From the NCBI RefSeq assembly GCF_018135625.1, contig NZ_CP073078.1, positions 3,008,501 to 3,072,500 of the forward strand: a DNA stretch of 64,000 nt. The letters are read 5' to 3'. Position 1 is the first letter of the stretch. Every line of letters begins with the position of its first letter. Positions 17,996-26,954 of this stretch are shown here, piece after piece. The position numbers were made by a program, and so were the translations under genes. Under the pieces are notes generated by a model. It had not been told where the DNA came from. It saw only the letters and a list, made by a program, of their open reading frames with translations, and ran no database searches. The DNA is from Phenylobacterium montanum (GTDB lineage: Bacteria; Pseudomonadota; Alphaproteobacteria; Caulobacterales; Caulobacteraceae).

Positions 17996-20632
17996 CTACC
18001 CTTCCAGCGCCCGGCTCGCCAGTTCGAAGACGTTCTTCGACAGCCCCTCGGTGGCCACGATCCGCTCCAGCTGGGCGCGCATCAGCGCCCCGAGTTCCGG
18101 CCTGTAGCGGCGCCAGCCGCCCAGGGGCTCGACCAGGCGCGCGGCGGTCATCGGATTGAAGCCGTCCACGGCCAGGATCTGGTCGGCCAGGAACCTGTAG
18201 CCGTCGCCGGAGGGGTCATGGAACCGGGCCGGATTGCCGGCGGCGAAAGTTCCCACCAGGGCGCGGAACCGGTTGGGGTTCTTGGCGTCGAAGTCGGGAT
18301 GGGTCGTCAGCCCGAGGACCCGGCCCAGCGCGTCTTCCGAGGGGCTGCGCGCCTGGACCGCGAACCACTTGTCGATCACCAACGGCTCGGCCTTCCAGCG
18401 TTCGTAGAAGGCGGTCAAGGCCTGCTCGAACGGCTCGCCGCCCATCAGCATCAGGGCTGCGAGCCCGCCCATGGCGTCGGTCATGTTGCCGGCGGCCTGG
18501 AAGTGGCCCACGGCCCGATCGACATTGATCGCCCGCGGATCGGCGGCCAGAAGCTCCAGCGCTGCGTTGCGCAAGGCTCGCCGGCCGGCCGCCTCAGCGC
18601 TGGCCGAGAACTCGCCGGCCTCCTGCAGCCCGCCGTGCAGCCGGCGCAGCTGGTCGCCCAGGTGGATGGCCAGGCGGGCGCGCAAGCTCTCGCGCGCCTC
18701 GCGGATCGCCGCCGGGTCGGCGGGGGCGGAGATCACCGCCAGGTCGCTCTCGCTGGGCAGGCTGAGCAACAGGGCCTTGAACGCCGGCTCGGCGGCCTGG
18801 TCGTTCAGCGCCCGGCCCATGGCTTCGGCGAAGCGCTCCTCGCCCACCTCGTCCGGCTCGCCGGCGGCCCGGGCCAGGATCAGGTCGCGGGCCAGGTCCT
18901 GGCCGGCCTCCCATCGGTTGAACAGGTCCGGGTCGGCGGCCAGCTGCACATAGCGGTGCTTGGCCGGGGCGGCGCTGACCACGCGCACGGGGGCGGAAAA
19001 GCCGCGCAGGACCGAGACCGCCGGCTCGCTGGCCACGCCCTCGAATCTCAGGGTCTGCCTGGCCTGGTCCAGCACCACCACCGCTTCCGTCGCCGGCGCC
19101 AGGGTCCCTTCCTGGCGGAACGACAGCACCTCGCCGTCCAGGTCCAGGAGCCCCAGGGCCACCGGCAGCGGCAGGGGTTGCTTGTCCGGCTGGCCGGGGG
19201 TGGGCGCCGTGGCCTGGCTCAGGGTCAGCTCCAGCGCCTTGGCCTCGGCGTCATAGGCCGCGTCCACCTCCAGCTTGGGCGTGCCGGCCTGCTCGTACCA
19301 GGCGAAAAAGGCGCTCAGGTCCTTCCCCGACACATCCGCAAAACACTGGATGAAGGCCTCGACCGTGGTCGCATGGCCGTCCCAGCGCTCGAAATAGAGG
19401 TCCATCCCCTTGCGGAACATCTCCGCGCCCAGGATGGTTTTCAGCATACGGATCACCTCCGCGCCCTTCTCGTAGATGGTCGCGGTGTAGAAGTTGTCGA
19501 TCTTCAGATAGCTCGACGGCCGCACCTGGTGCGCCAGCGGCCCCGCGTCCTCGGGGAACTGGCGCGCGCGCAGGGCCTTGACGTCCTTGATCCGCTGCAC
19601 CACCGCCCCGCGCATGTCGCCGGAGAAGCTCTGGTCACGGAACACCGTCAGGCCTTCCTTCAGGCACAGCTGGAACCAGTCGCGGCAGGTGATGCGGTTG
19701 CCGGTCCAGTTGTGGAAATATTCGTGCGCCACCACCCCTTCGATGCGCTCGTAGTCGAAGTCGGTGGCGGTCTCCGGATCGGCCAGCAAGAGCGAGGAGT
19801 TGAACACGTTCAACCCCTTGTTCTCCATCGCCCCGAAATTGAAGTCGCGCACGGCGACGATCATGAACAGGTCCAGGTCGTATTCCCGGCCGAAGGTCTC
19901 CTCGTCCCACTTCATCGACCGCTTCAGCGAGTCCATGGCGTAGAGGGCGCGCTGGGCCATGCCGGGGTCGACATAGATACGCAGCTCGACCTGGCGCCCG
20001 CTCATGGTGACGAAGCTGTCGGCCAGCTCGTCCAGTTCCCCGGCCACCAGGGCGAACAGGTAGCAGGGCTTGGGGAACGGGTCGGTCCAGATGGCGAAAT
20101 GGCGCCCGCCGGCCAGCGCCCCGCTCTGGGTCAGGTTGCCGTTGGACAAGAGGCGCGGGAACGCCGCCTGGTCGGCCTCGATGCGCACGGTGTAGCGGGC
20201 CAGAACGTCCGGCCGGTCGGGGAACCAGGTGATCTTGCGAAAACCCTCGGCCTCGCACTGGGAACAGAAGCGCCCGCCGGACATGTAGAGCCCTTCCAGG
20301 GCCTTGTTGCCCTCGGGGTCGATCTCGACCTCGGTCTCGAGCACGAAGGCGTCGGGGACGCTGGCGATGGTCAGGTCCTCGGGCGTGATGGCGTAGGCGT
20401 CCTCAGCCAACGGTCGCCCGTCGATCGCCACCGAGACCGGCTTCAGCCGCACCCCGTCCAGGCGCAGGGGCTCGGCGTGCTCGCCGTTGCGCCTGAGGGT
20501 CAGCCGCGAGCGGACGCGGGTGGCGTTCGGCTCCAGCTGGAAGTCGAGATGAACCTCATCGACCAGGAAGGCCGGCGGGCGATAGTCGGACAGCCGGATC
20601 GGCTGGGGGGTCTCGGTGCGCATGGACGGCAT
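17996..20632 (-). CDS. pepN: Aminopeptidase N (M1 zinc metallopeptidase)
   Basis: PepN removes N-terminal residues from peptides in the cytoplasm. The 878-residue length fits the family. The exopeptidase signature GAMENKG precedes the zinc site HEYFH (His303, Glu304, His307), and Glu326 lies 19 residues after His307, the standard HEXXH-X18-E spacing. The C-terminal half is the helical domain of the E. coli type. ATGs at 20632 and 20623 are both possible starts. The gene stands alone with a divergent methyltransferase upstream. Confidence 0.96.
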   Translation of the reverse strand: MPSMRTETPQPIRLSDYRPPAFLVDEVHLDFQLEPNATRVRSRLTLRRNGEHAEPLRLDGVRLKPVSVAIDGRPLAEDAYAITPEDLTIASVPDAFVLETEVEIDPEGNKALEGLYMSGGRFCSQCEAEGFRKITWFPDRPDVLARYTVRIEADQAAFPRLLSNGNLTQSGALAGGRHFAIWTDPFPKPCYLFALVAGELDELADSFVTMSGRQVELRIYVDPGMAQRALYAMDSLKRSMKWDEETFGREYDLDLFMIVAVRDFNFGAMENKGLNVFNSSLLLADPETATDFDYERIEGVVAHEYFHNWTGNRITCRDWFQLCLKEGLTVFRDQSFSGDMRGAVVQRIKDVKALRARQFPEDAGPLAHQVRPSSYLKIDNFYTATIYEKGAEVIRMLKTILGAEMFRKGMDLYFERWDGHATTVEAFIQCFADVSGKDLSAFFAWYEQAGTPKLEVDAAYDAEAKALELTLSQATAPTPGQPDKQPLPLPVALGLLDLDGEVLSFRQEGTLAPATEAVVVLDQARQTLRFEGVASEPAVSVLRGFSAPVRVVSAAPAKHRYVQLAADPDLFNRWEAGQDLARDLILARAAGEPDEVGEERFAEAMGRALNDQAAEPAFKALLLSLPSESDLAVISAPADPAAIREARESLRARLAIHLGDQLRRLHGGLQEAGEFSASAEAAGRRALRNAALELLAADPRAINVDRAVGHFQAAGNMTDAMGGLAALMLMGGEPFEQALTAFYERWKAEPLVIDKWFAVQARSPSEDALGRVLGLTTHPDFDAKNPNRFRALVGTFAAGNPARFHDPSGDGYRFLADQILAVDGFNPMTAARLVEPLGGWRRYRPELGALMRAQLERIVATEGLSKNVFELASRALEG

Positions 20633-20799
20633 TTAGCCACGGGAATGCGGCGGCGCCAGCAGGCAGGTTAAGGGGGAGCGCTGGATCGTTCTTGCCGTTT
20701 GCGGTCGCGATCGGCCCGCGCCGGATCTAGCTTCCGCGTCGCGCCCGCCGCGAATCGGTCCAGCGTCGATTGGCCCACACCGGATTTCGGGAGACCATC

Positions 20800-21564
20800 A
20801 TGCCGCCCCTCGAGCCGCTCAACCTGTTCGGCGCCTGCTTCAACATCAAGGACCCGAAGAAATTCGAGCTGGCCATCGCCCTGCTCCGGGAAAGCGTGTT
20901 CGACGACGGCGCGACGATGTTTGTCGCCGACAACCTGATCACCTGGAACAAGACGCTGAGCTTCCTGCGGGACGATTTCATTGTCGCGACGCTGAACGAT
21001 CCCGCCACCAACCCGGTCGAGCGCAGCATCGCCTGGCGAACCTATGTCATGCTGTATTTCGCCCAGTTCGCCAGCAAGGCTCCGGGCGATTTCGTCGAGT
21101 GCGGCTGCCATACGGGCTATACGGCGTCCGTCCTGACCCGGAAGATCGACTTCGCCGCGCTCGGCAAGAAGTACTATCTCTATGACCTGTTCGCCTGGAA
21201 TCCAGGCGACGAGCACACCCACCTGACCGCCCACGACGACCCGGCCATGTACGACAAGGTGGTCGAGCGATTCAGGCACCTGAGCTTCGTGCAGGTGATC
21301 CGCGGGTCGGTCCCGCAATCCTTCTCGCAAGGCTTTCCTGACCAGATCGCCTTCGCCCACATCGACATGAACCATCCGGACCCCGAAGCCGGCGCCCTGG
21401 AGATGGTCTTGCCGCGCCTGTCCCACGGGGGCGCGGTGATCTTCGACGACTATGGCTGGTGGGGCTATTCCGCACAGAAGGTCGCGCTGGATCCCATCAT
21501 CGCCCGGCACGGCCTGGAGGTGCTGGAGCTCCCCACCGGCCAGGCCCTGGTCCTGAAGCCCTAG
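20800..21564 (+). CDS. TylF/macrocin-O-methyltransferase-like SAM-dependent methyltransferase
   Basis: A 254-residue protein with a class I SAM-binding fold. GDFVECGCHTGYTASVL is motif I, a following acidic strand is in YYLYDLFAWNPG, and FAHIDMNHPDPEAGALE with GGAVIFDDYGWWGY matches the metal-binding Asp pattern of TylF-type sugar or phenol O-methyltransferases. Such genes often modify surface glycans. The ATG at 20800 has CGGGAGA just upstream; a TTG at 20770 would add ten residues. Its 3' end overlaps the convergent methyltransferase gene by 4 bp. Confidence 0.82.
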   Translation: MPPLEPLNLFGACFNIKDPKKFELAIALLRESVFDDGATMFVADNLITWNKTLSFLRDDFIVATLNDPATNPVERSIAWRTYVMLYFAQFASKAPGDFVECGCHTGYTASVLTRKIDFAALGKKYYLYDLFAWNPGDEHTHLTAHDDPAMYDKVVERFRHLSFVQVIRGSVPQSFSQGFPDQIAFAHIDMNHPDPEAGALEMVLPRLSHGGAVIFDDYGWWGYSAQKVALDPIIARHGLEVLELPTGQALVLKP

Positions 21565-22337
21565 GCTTTCTTGCGGGCCTCGAAGGTCAGCACCCGGTCG
21601 CTCGCGCGAGGCGGACGGCCGCGGGCGTAGCCGCCGGTGACCGCCTCGAGCGAAAAGCCCGTGGCCTCCAGCGCCAGACTGAACTCGCCCAGCCCCCAAT
21701 AGCGCTGGGCCATCGGCTCCAGCTGGGTCTCCACCAGCCGGTTGTCGCGCCAGCGCTCGTAGCGCAGCAGGGATTCCCCCCGCTGGGCCAGCCAATCGGC
21801 GGCGGTCCGCTTGCCTTCGAGGGTCAGGAGGTCGCCGTTCTCCGCGGTCCAGCGCCGCCGGTCCTCGCCGCTGGCGGCCAGGAACGCCAGGGGCTGGATG
21901 TCGAGCAGCAACAATCCGCCGACCACCAGGTGCGCGTGAAAGCGGCGCAGCACAGCCAGGGCGGTGTCGAAATCGTCGATCAGGGTGAACGAGCCGACCG
22001 GGACCAGGATGGCGGCGAATGGGCTCGGATAGTTGAAATCCTCGAACCGCTGGCGGCTCAGCGGCGGGGAAAAGCCGCGCTCGGCGCAGCGGGCGCGGCA
22101 ACGGTCCAGCATCTCCTCGCTGGGGTCGAAGCCGGTCAGGTCATGACCCGCCTGCAGCAGGGGAACCAGGGTTCGGCCAGAGCCGCAGGCCGGCTCCAGG
22201 ATCGGCCCCTCCACCCCAGCCAGGGCCTCCAGGTGAAAGGCTGTGTCCGGCAGGGCGCCGAACGGCTTGTCGAGGTCGTAGATCTCCGCGGCGATGGAGC
22301 CATAGCGGTTGATCGTGGTGTTGGCGGAAAGCAGCAT
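21561..22337 (-). CDS. Class I SAM-dependent methyltransferase
   Basis: A 258-residue methyltransferase. Motif I is PILEPACGSGRTLVPLL, motif II is LTGFDPSEEMLDRC, and the central strand LVPVGSFTLIDDF is followed by GGLLLLDIQPL. The substrate is not evident from the sequence. I chose the ATG at 22337 because the open extension up to 22388 is Pro/Ala-rich and lacks a clear ribosome site. The tail overlaps the TylF-like gene on the other strand by 4 bp. Confidence 0.82.
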   Translation of the reverse strand: MLLSANTTINRYGSIAAEIYDLDKPFGALPDTAFHLEALAGVEGPILEPACGSGRTLVPLLQAGHDLTGFDPSEEMLDRCRARCAERGFSPPLSRQRFEDFNYPSPFAAILVPVGSFTLIDDFDTALAVLRRFHAHLVVGGLLLLDIQPLAFLAASGEDRRRWTAENGDLLTLEGKRTAADWLAQRGESLLRYERWRDNRLVETQLEPMAQRYWGLGEFSLALEATGFSLEAVTGGYARGRPPRASDRVLTFEARKKA

Positions 22338-22502
22338 GAAGGGCTCGCAAGATCGAGGCGCGGCCGGCGGAGCCGGGTTGGCGCACAAGGATGGGAGATG
22401 GCGCGGCGAGGACGCTCGCGCGTGAGGCGGGCCGGCGATGAACGCGGCGCTTATGGCGTGCCTAGGCCTTCATGATGTGGAGAGCTTAGCGCGGCCGCGC
22501 GC

Positions 22503-23156
22503 TCAGGTCGACTGGCGGCGCGCTTTCTGGGGCCGCCGCACCACCCGCAGCTTGCCGCTGGAGCCGCCGCCGCAGAAGAAACGGTCGGCGCCGTCGGATT
22601 CCAGGCCCGAGACCATGGCGCCGGGCGGCAGGTCGAGCCGCTCCAGCACCTCGCCGGTCTCGGGATCCACGCGGCGCAGGTCGGATTCCTCGCCCTCCCA
22701 GACCCCGTGCCACAGATCCCCGTCGACCCAGGTGACGCCGGTGACGAAGCGGTTGGACTCGATGGTGCGCAGGACCTCGCCCGTCTCGGGGTCGACCTGG
22801 TGGATCTTGCGCGCGCGGTACTGCCCGACCCACAGCGAGCCCTCGGCCCAGGCCAGGCCCGAGTCGCCGCCGCCGCCCGGAGCCGGAATAGTGTCCAGGA
22901 CCTCGCCCGTCGCCGGCTCGATCTTCTGGATGCGGTCCTCGGCGATCTGGAACAGGCGCCGGCCGTCGAAAGCCGTGCCGGCGTGGGCGGCGACATCGAT
23001 CGAGCGCCCGGTCTCGCCGCTCGCCGGGTCCAGGGCCGTGATCCGGTCGCCGGCGGCGAGCCAGACGGTCTCACCGTCGAAGGTCACGCCATGGACGTGC
23101 TTCACGCCCTCGAAGGGCCCGTATTCGCAGAGGATTTCGGCGGCGGCGCGTTTCAT
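22503..23156 (-). CDS. Small beta-propeller protein (SMP-30/YncE-like repeats)
   Basis: A 217-residue protein made of about five to six propeller strand repeats. The recurring unit is xVDPETGEVLxxI (ALDPASGET, KIEPATGEVL, QVDPETGEVL, RVDPETGEVL). No signal peptide is visible. It resembles glutamine cyclotransferase or YncE propellers but is too short for most of them and shows no catalytic signature I can name. The upstream gene on the same strand ends 9 bp before this start and encodes a helix-turn-helix protein, so the two form an operon and probably work together. Confidence 0.75.
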   Translation of the reverse strand: MKRAAAEILCEYGPFEGVKHVHGVTFDGETVWLAAGDRITALDPASGETGRSIDVAAHAGTAFDGRRLFQIAEDRIQKIEPATGEVLDTIPAPGGGGDSGLAWAEGSLWVGQYRARKIHQVDPETGEVLRTIESNRFVTGVTWVDGDLWHGVWEGEESDLRRVDPETGEVLERLDLPPGAMVSGLESDGADRFFCGGGSSGKLRVVRRPQKARRQST

Positions 23157-23165
23157 GCCGTGATC

Positions 23166-24386
23166 CTAGTCCCCCGGCAGCGCGGCGGGGAGTAACAAGC
23201 TCGTCGCGAATCCGGGCATGGGCGGGGTCATCCAGCGCCTGGCCCGCCCCTGGCCGACCGCCTGCGCCTTGCCCGCCGCCGCCAGGGCGTCCAGCGCCCG
23301 TTGCGTGTTGCGCTGGCTGGCCCCGAGCGCGAGCGCCAGGGCCGAGCTGGACCAGGCCTCGCCGTCGGCCAGCAGGGCGAGCACGGCGGCCCTGGGTTCT
23401 TCGACGGGGCGCGCCAGCACCACCACCTCGCCTTCGTCCCGCGGCGCCAGGGCGAAGCCGCCGGGGGTGGCGCCGATCTCGGCCAGCGGCTGCAGCAGGG
23501 CGCGCAGGCGGCCGATCTCGACCCTGAGCCGCGCGCGGTGCGACTCGTCGGCGTGCCGGGCGCCGAAGGCCTGGCGCAACAGCAGGTCTCGCGAGGCGTC
23601 CCCCGGCCAGGCCTCGCCGAGCGCGCGGGCCAGGGCGAACAGCACCGGGCGCCGGGCGAGCGGAACCACGACCCCGGGCCGCCGCACCGCATGGCGGCAG
23701 GCGTCGACCACCAGGGCGCCGGACGCCAGCACCGCCTCGACCTCGTCCAATCGCAGCGCCCGCGCCTGCCCCCTTGCGACCAGCCGCGCGGCGGGCGCTT
23801 CGAGCAGCTGGGCCGCGGCCTCGACCTCGGCCAGCAGCGCCGGAATGCCGGCCTGGCGCGCCGCGCCCTCGGCCTCCGCCAAGGCGGCGCGCGCCGCCCG
23901 GCCCTGGATGCGGCGCATGGCGACCCCGGCGACCACCAGGGCATGGGCGGCCTTCAGCGCCGGCGGCAGGGGCGTCGGGTCGAGCCCCGCCAGCGCCTGT
24001 TCAGCCTCGCTTAGGCGCCCGATCAGCAGCAGGCGGCGGACCTCCAGATAGCCCGCATGGGCGGCGTTGACCCGGTCGCCATGCGCCGCCAGCGCCGCCC
24101 GCGCGGCGGCGAGGGCCTTCACCGGCCAGGCGAGATCGCGGGACGCCAGGGCCACCTCGGCCTCGGCCACCACACAGCGCGCGCGGGCCACAGCTTCCCT
24201 GGGGCCGAACGCCCGGGCCGCCCGGCGCAGCAGCGCCCTCGCCCGGGGGAAATCGCCGAGCTGGGCCATGGCCACCCCGCGGATCGCCAGCGACGGGGCG
24301 TCCTCGCGCAGGGCGACCCGGTTCAGCGCGCCCAGAGGATCGCCGGCCGCCAGGGCCCGCCCGGCGGCGGTGATCAGCGAGTCCAT
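23166..24386 (-). CDS. Helical-repeat protein with C-terminal helix-turn-helix, paired with the propeller gene
   Basis: A 406-residue Ala/Arg/Leu-rich protein. The first two thirds look like helical repeats (ALNRVALREDAPSLAIRG, ARALLRRAARAFGPREAVAR). The last 60 residues hold a winged-helix-type segment (WSSSALALALGASQRNTQRA with LDALAAAGKAQAVGQG) that would bind DNA. I take the ATG at 24386 (MDSLITAAG); upstream residues in the open frame are low-complexity and basic. It is probably a regulator controlling itself and the propeller gene 9 bp downstream, but neither ligand nor target is known. Confidence 0.7.
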   Translation of the reverse strand: MDSLITAAGRALAAGDPLGALNRVALREDAPSLAIRGVAMAQLGDFPRARALLRRAARAFGPREAVARARCVVAEAEVALASRDLAWPVKALAAARAALAAHGDRVNAAHAGYLEVRRLLLIGRLSEAEQALAGLDPTPLPPALKAAHALVVAGVAMRRIQGRAARAALAEAEGAARQAGIPALLAEVEAAAQLLEAPAARLVARGQARALRLDEVEAVLASGALVVDACRHAVRRPGVVVPLARRPVLFALARALGEAWPGDASRDLLLRQAFGARHADESHRARLRVEIGRLRALLQPLAEIGATPGGFALAPRDEGEVVVLARPVEEPRAAVLALLADGEAWSSSALALALGASQRNTQRALDALAAAGKAQAVGQGRARRWMTPPMPGFATSLLLPAALPGD

Positions 24387-24604
24387 GGCAATCGCGCCAA
24401 ACCTGTCACTCCCATCATTGCGGCTCCCGGCGCCAAGTGTGCCCCACGGCCGGTCGGCCTCTCGAGAGATGGACAACCCCAGCACGAAGACAAGAGCGAT
24501 GATCGCGCGCCCAGGAGCCGCGACGGGACCGGCGTCCAGCGCCGCCCGATTGCGCCGGCGCCGCTTCGCTCCCAAATTCCTTGGTCTCAGCTCCGAGGCC
24601 CGCC

Positions 24605-25066
24605 ATGCAGATCCGCCCCGCCCGCGCCGCAGAAGCCGCCGACATCTGCGCCGTCGTGCGCGCCTCGATCATAGAGCTCTGCGTCGAGGACCATCACGGC
24701 GACCCCGAGATCCTGGCCGCCTGGCTGGCCAACAAGACGCCGGAGAATGTGGCGCGCTGGCTGGCCAATCCCGCCAACATCAACCTTGTGGCCGTGGAGG
24801 GCGAAGCGATCCTGGCCGCCGGCTGCGTCACCACCGGCGGCGAGGTGATTCTGAACTATGTCAGCCCGGCGGCGCGGCTGCGGGGCGTGAGCACGGCGCT
24901 CCTGGCCGCGCTGGAGGACGAGGCGCGGCGCCAGGGCTGCACGGCCTGCGACCTGGACAGCACCACCACCGCCCACCGCTTTTACGCCGCCCGCGGCTAT
25001 GCCGATCGCACAGAGCCGGTGACCAAGTTCGGCTTGACCGCCTGGCCGATGCGCAAGACCCTTTGA
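24605..25066 (+). CDS. GNAT-family N-acetyltransferase
   Basis: A 153-residue acetyltransferase fold. The N-terminal strand-helix is MQIRPARAAEAADICAVV, the acetyl-CoA loop region is VSPAARLRGVSTALLAAL (a variant of Q/RxxGxG/A), and the final motif is HRFYAARGYADR. The substrate cannot be told. The ATG at 24605 is used; a TTG at 24581 would add eight residues. It is divergent from the helix-turn-helix gene, with about 220 bp between them that hold no gene I can support. Confidence 0.85.
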   Translation: MQIRPARAAEAADICAVVRASIIELCVEDHHGDPEILAAWLANKTPENVARWLANPANINLVAVEGEAILAAGCVTTGGEVILNYVSPAARLRGVSTALLAALEDEARRQGCTACDLDSTTTAHRFYAARGYADRTEPVTKFGLTAWPMRKTL

Positions 25067-25073
25067 GCCGCCG

Positions 25074-25565
25074 TCAGAGCAGGTCCGGTTCCAGCACCCG
25101 GCGGCGCGAGCGGGCGCGCATCACCCCCGGATAACCCTTCAGCGGCGAAAGGGGCTCGCCGGCGTAGGCCCAGTCGACCTGGTCGTCGCAGCCCAGGTGA
25201 TAGCGGGGCTCGCGCCCGGTGCGGCCCTCGAACAGGCCGCGGGGGATGTTGATCATCTTGGGCGCCCGTCGCCGGGCGTAGAACAGGGGTGAGCCGCAAC
25301 GGCGGCAGAAGCTGCGCTCGGCCCCCGTGACGGGCTCGTCATAGCGGGCGATTAACTCCTCACCCTGCAGCACCCGCACACGGCTTTTCCAGCAGCCGAT
25401 ATAGGTGGCGTAGGCGCAGCCCTGAGCCCGGCGGCTGGCGGCGGAATGGTCGTGCCAGGCCCAGAAGGCCGGCACGTCGATCTCCAGCACCACCCCCTCG
25501 CAGAGGCAGCGCCCCTGCGCCTGTTCGAGGATTGGCCTGGCCGTGCGGGACTCTGGTTGGGGCAT
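25074..25565 (-). CDS. GFA/CENP-V-domain zinc protein
   Basis: A 163-residue protein of the glutathione-dependent formaldehyde-activating (Gfa-like) fold. The zinc cysteines are visible as GRCLCEG (Cys20, Cys22), Cys50 in QGCAYATY, and FCRRCGSPLFY (Cys87, Cys90). Most such proteins have no proven formaldehyde activity, so only the fold is claimed. The ATG at 25565 has a GAGGAAG ribosome site; the frame extends 14 residues further without support. It is convergent with the GNAT gene and follows the slipin gene in the same direction after about 55 bp. Confidence 0.85.
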   Translation of the reverse strand: MPQPESRTARPILEQAQGRCLCEGVVLEIDVPAFWAWHDHSAASRRAQGCAYATYIGCWKSRVRVLQGEELIARYDEPVTGAERSFCRRCGSPLFYARRRAPKMINIPRGLFEGRTGREPRYHLGCDDQVDWAYAGEPLSPLKGYPGVMRARSRRRVLEPDLL

Positions 25566-25619
25566 GGGAGCTTCCTCGCGGGCGAACGCCCAGAATACCC
25601 TCCGCACTTGTGGCGAAAG

Positions 25620-26543
25620 CTAGGCCCCCGCCGCCTGAGCCATCACCTTGACCGCCGCCGCCGCCGGGTTCATGGCGTCGACCATGGCCGTGGGCATCAG
25701 GATGGTCGCGCCGCGCTCCTTGGTGGTCTCGTAGATGATGTTCATGGCCCGCAGCTGCAGGGCGGTGGGGCACTCTGCATAGATCTCGGCCGCCTCGACG
25801 AACTTGCGCGCCACCGCCTGCTCGGCCTGGCCCAGATGGATGCGGGCGGCGGCCTCGCGCTGGGCCTGGGCCTCGCGGCTCATGGCGTCCTGCAGGGCGG
25901 CCGGCACGCCGATGTCGCGGATCTCCACCGAGATCGCGGTCACACCCCATTCGGCGGTCTTGCGGCCGATCTCCTCGCGCAGCTGGGCATCACCCAGCTT
26001 GCGGTCGGAGAGCAGGGTCGAGAGCAGGGACGAGCCCACCATCTCCCGCAGCGAGGTCTGGGCCACCCGGGCGATGGCGCTGCGATAGTCGGCGATCTCC
26101 AGCGCCGCCCGCTCGGGGTCGTGCACCTGCCAGAAGATCACCGCATCCACGTCCACCGGCACGGTGTCCTTGGACAGGGCCTGCTCGGCGTTGAACTCGG
26201 TGGTCTGGATGCGCTGGTCGATCCACACCGTCACCTCGTCGATGAACGGAACCAGCATGAACAGGCCCGGCCCCGCCACCGCCTTCAGCTTGCCGAGCCG
26301 AAGGACCACCGCCTTTTCCCACTGGTTGGCCATCTTCAGCGACATCGGGGTCATCGCGGCCAAGGCGATCAAGAGGCCGCCGATCGCGAACAGGGCGCTG
26401 GACTCGGTTTGCGAGGCCTGCTTCAGGGCGATCCCGCCCAGGACCGCCAGCACCACGGCGATCACCCCCGCCGGCGCATTGGCGCCGCGCCGGCTGCGCA
26501 GCGGCGGCCCCAGGACCGCCTGGGGCGAATAGGTGTTGCTCAT
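25620..26543 (-). CDS. SPFH/band-7 (slipin-like) membrane protein
   Basis: A 307-residue membrane scaffold protein. Two N-terminal hydrophobic segments (about residues 25-40 and 47-66) precede the band-7 domain, with QWEKAVVLRLGKLKAVAGPG, the strand pattern DVDAVIFWQVHDPERA, and the helical stretch REAQAQREAAARIHLGQAEQA. It lies directly after a GntR-family regulator whose stop overlaps its ATG (ATGA), so the two are translated together. This pairing suggests membrane-stress control, but that is inference. Confidence 0.88.
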   Translation of the reverse strand: MSNTYSPQAVLGPPLRSRRGANAPAGVIAVVLAVLGGIALKQASQTESSALFAIGGLLIALAAMTPMSLKMANQWEKAVVLRLGKLKAVAGPGLFMLVPFIDEVTVWIDQRIQTTEFNAEQALSKDTVPVDVDAVIFWQVHDPERAALEIADYRSAIARVAQTSLREMVGSSLLSTLLSDRKLGDAQLREEIGRKTAEWGVTAISVEIRDIGVPAALQDAMSREAQAQREAAARIHLGQAEQAVARKFVEAAEIYAECPTALQLRAMNIIYETTKERGATILMPTAMVDAMNPAAAAVKVMAQAAGA

Positions 26544-26944
26544 CGGGTCTCCTCCTTCATGGCCGCCAGGGCCAGGATTCGCTCGGCCAGGCGGCCGGGA
26601 TCGACGCCGCTCAGCGCGGCGGCGGCCAGGGTCTGGCGCGCCAGGTCGAGGGTGCGATCCTCGGCGTCGTCCGCTGATTGAGACGGGGCCTCGGCGACGA
26701 AGCTGCCGCGCCCGCGCGCCAGCACCACCACCCCCATACGCTCCAGCTCGTCATAGGCGTGGCGGACGGTGTTGAGATCGATCTTCAGGGCCACGGCCAC
26801 CTGACGCATGGTCGGCATCTGCTGACCCGGCTGCAGGAGCCCGGCCCCGATCGCCGCGCGCAGCTGTTCGCGCAGCTGCACATAGATCGGCACCCCGGTT
26901 TCCTCGAGGCGCAGGGCCGACAGCAATTGCTGCTGTGTATGCAT
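26540..26944 (-). CDS. GntR-family regulator, YtrA-like, controlling the slipin gene
   Basis: A 134-residue regulator with an N-terminal winged helix (VPIYVQLREQLRAAIGAG, GQQMPTMRQVAVALKIDLNTV, YDELERMGVVVLARGRGSF). The C-terminal tail is short, as in the YtrA group, which lacks a large ligand domain. The ATG at 26944 is chosen over a GTG at 26980. It overlaps the downstream slipin gene by 4 bp. A palindrome, GTATGCATAC, covers its own start codon, so autorepression is plausible. Confidence 0.88.
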   Translation of the reverse strand: MHTQQQLLSALRLEETGVPIYVQLREQLRAAIGAGLLQPGQQMPTMRQVAVALKIDLNTVRHAYDELERMGVVVLARGRGSFVAEAPSQSADDAEDRTLDLARQTLAAAALSGVDPGRLAERILALAAMKEETR

Positions 26945-26954
26945 ACTTTCATAC
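26937..26954 (-). promoter_or_regulatory. Candidate GntR operator overlapping the regulator's start codon
   Basis: GTATGCATAC at 26937-26946 is a perfect 10-bp palindrome, followed by further ATAC steps at 26951-26954 and 26956-26959. It covers the ATG of the GntR gene. YtrA-type regulators usually bind their own promoter, so this is the first place to look. The assignment is inference. Confidence 0.4.

Noticed and set aside
17861-20671. A 936-codon open frame on the plus strand opposite pepN
   Set aside because: It lies antisense to aminopeptidase N, whose zinc motif and full-length domains are clear. The product is low-complexity (Gly, Gln, Leu, Arg), a common artefact of high third-position GC.
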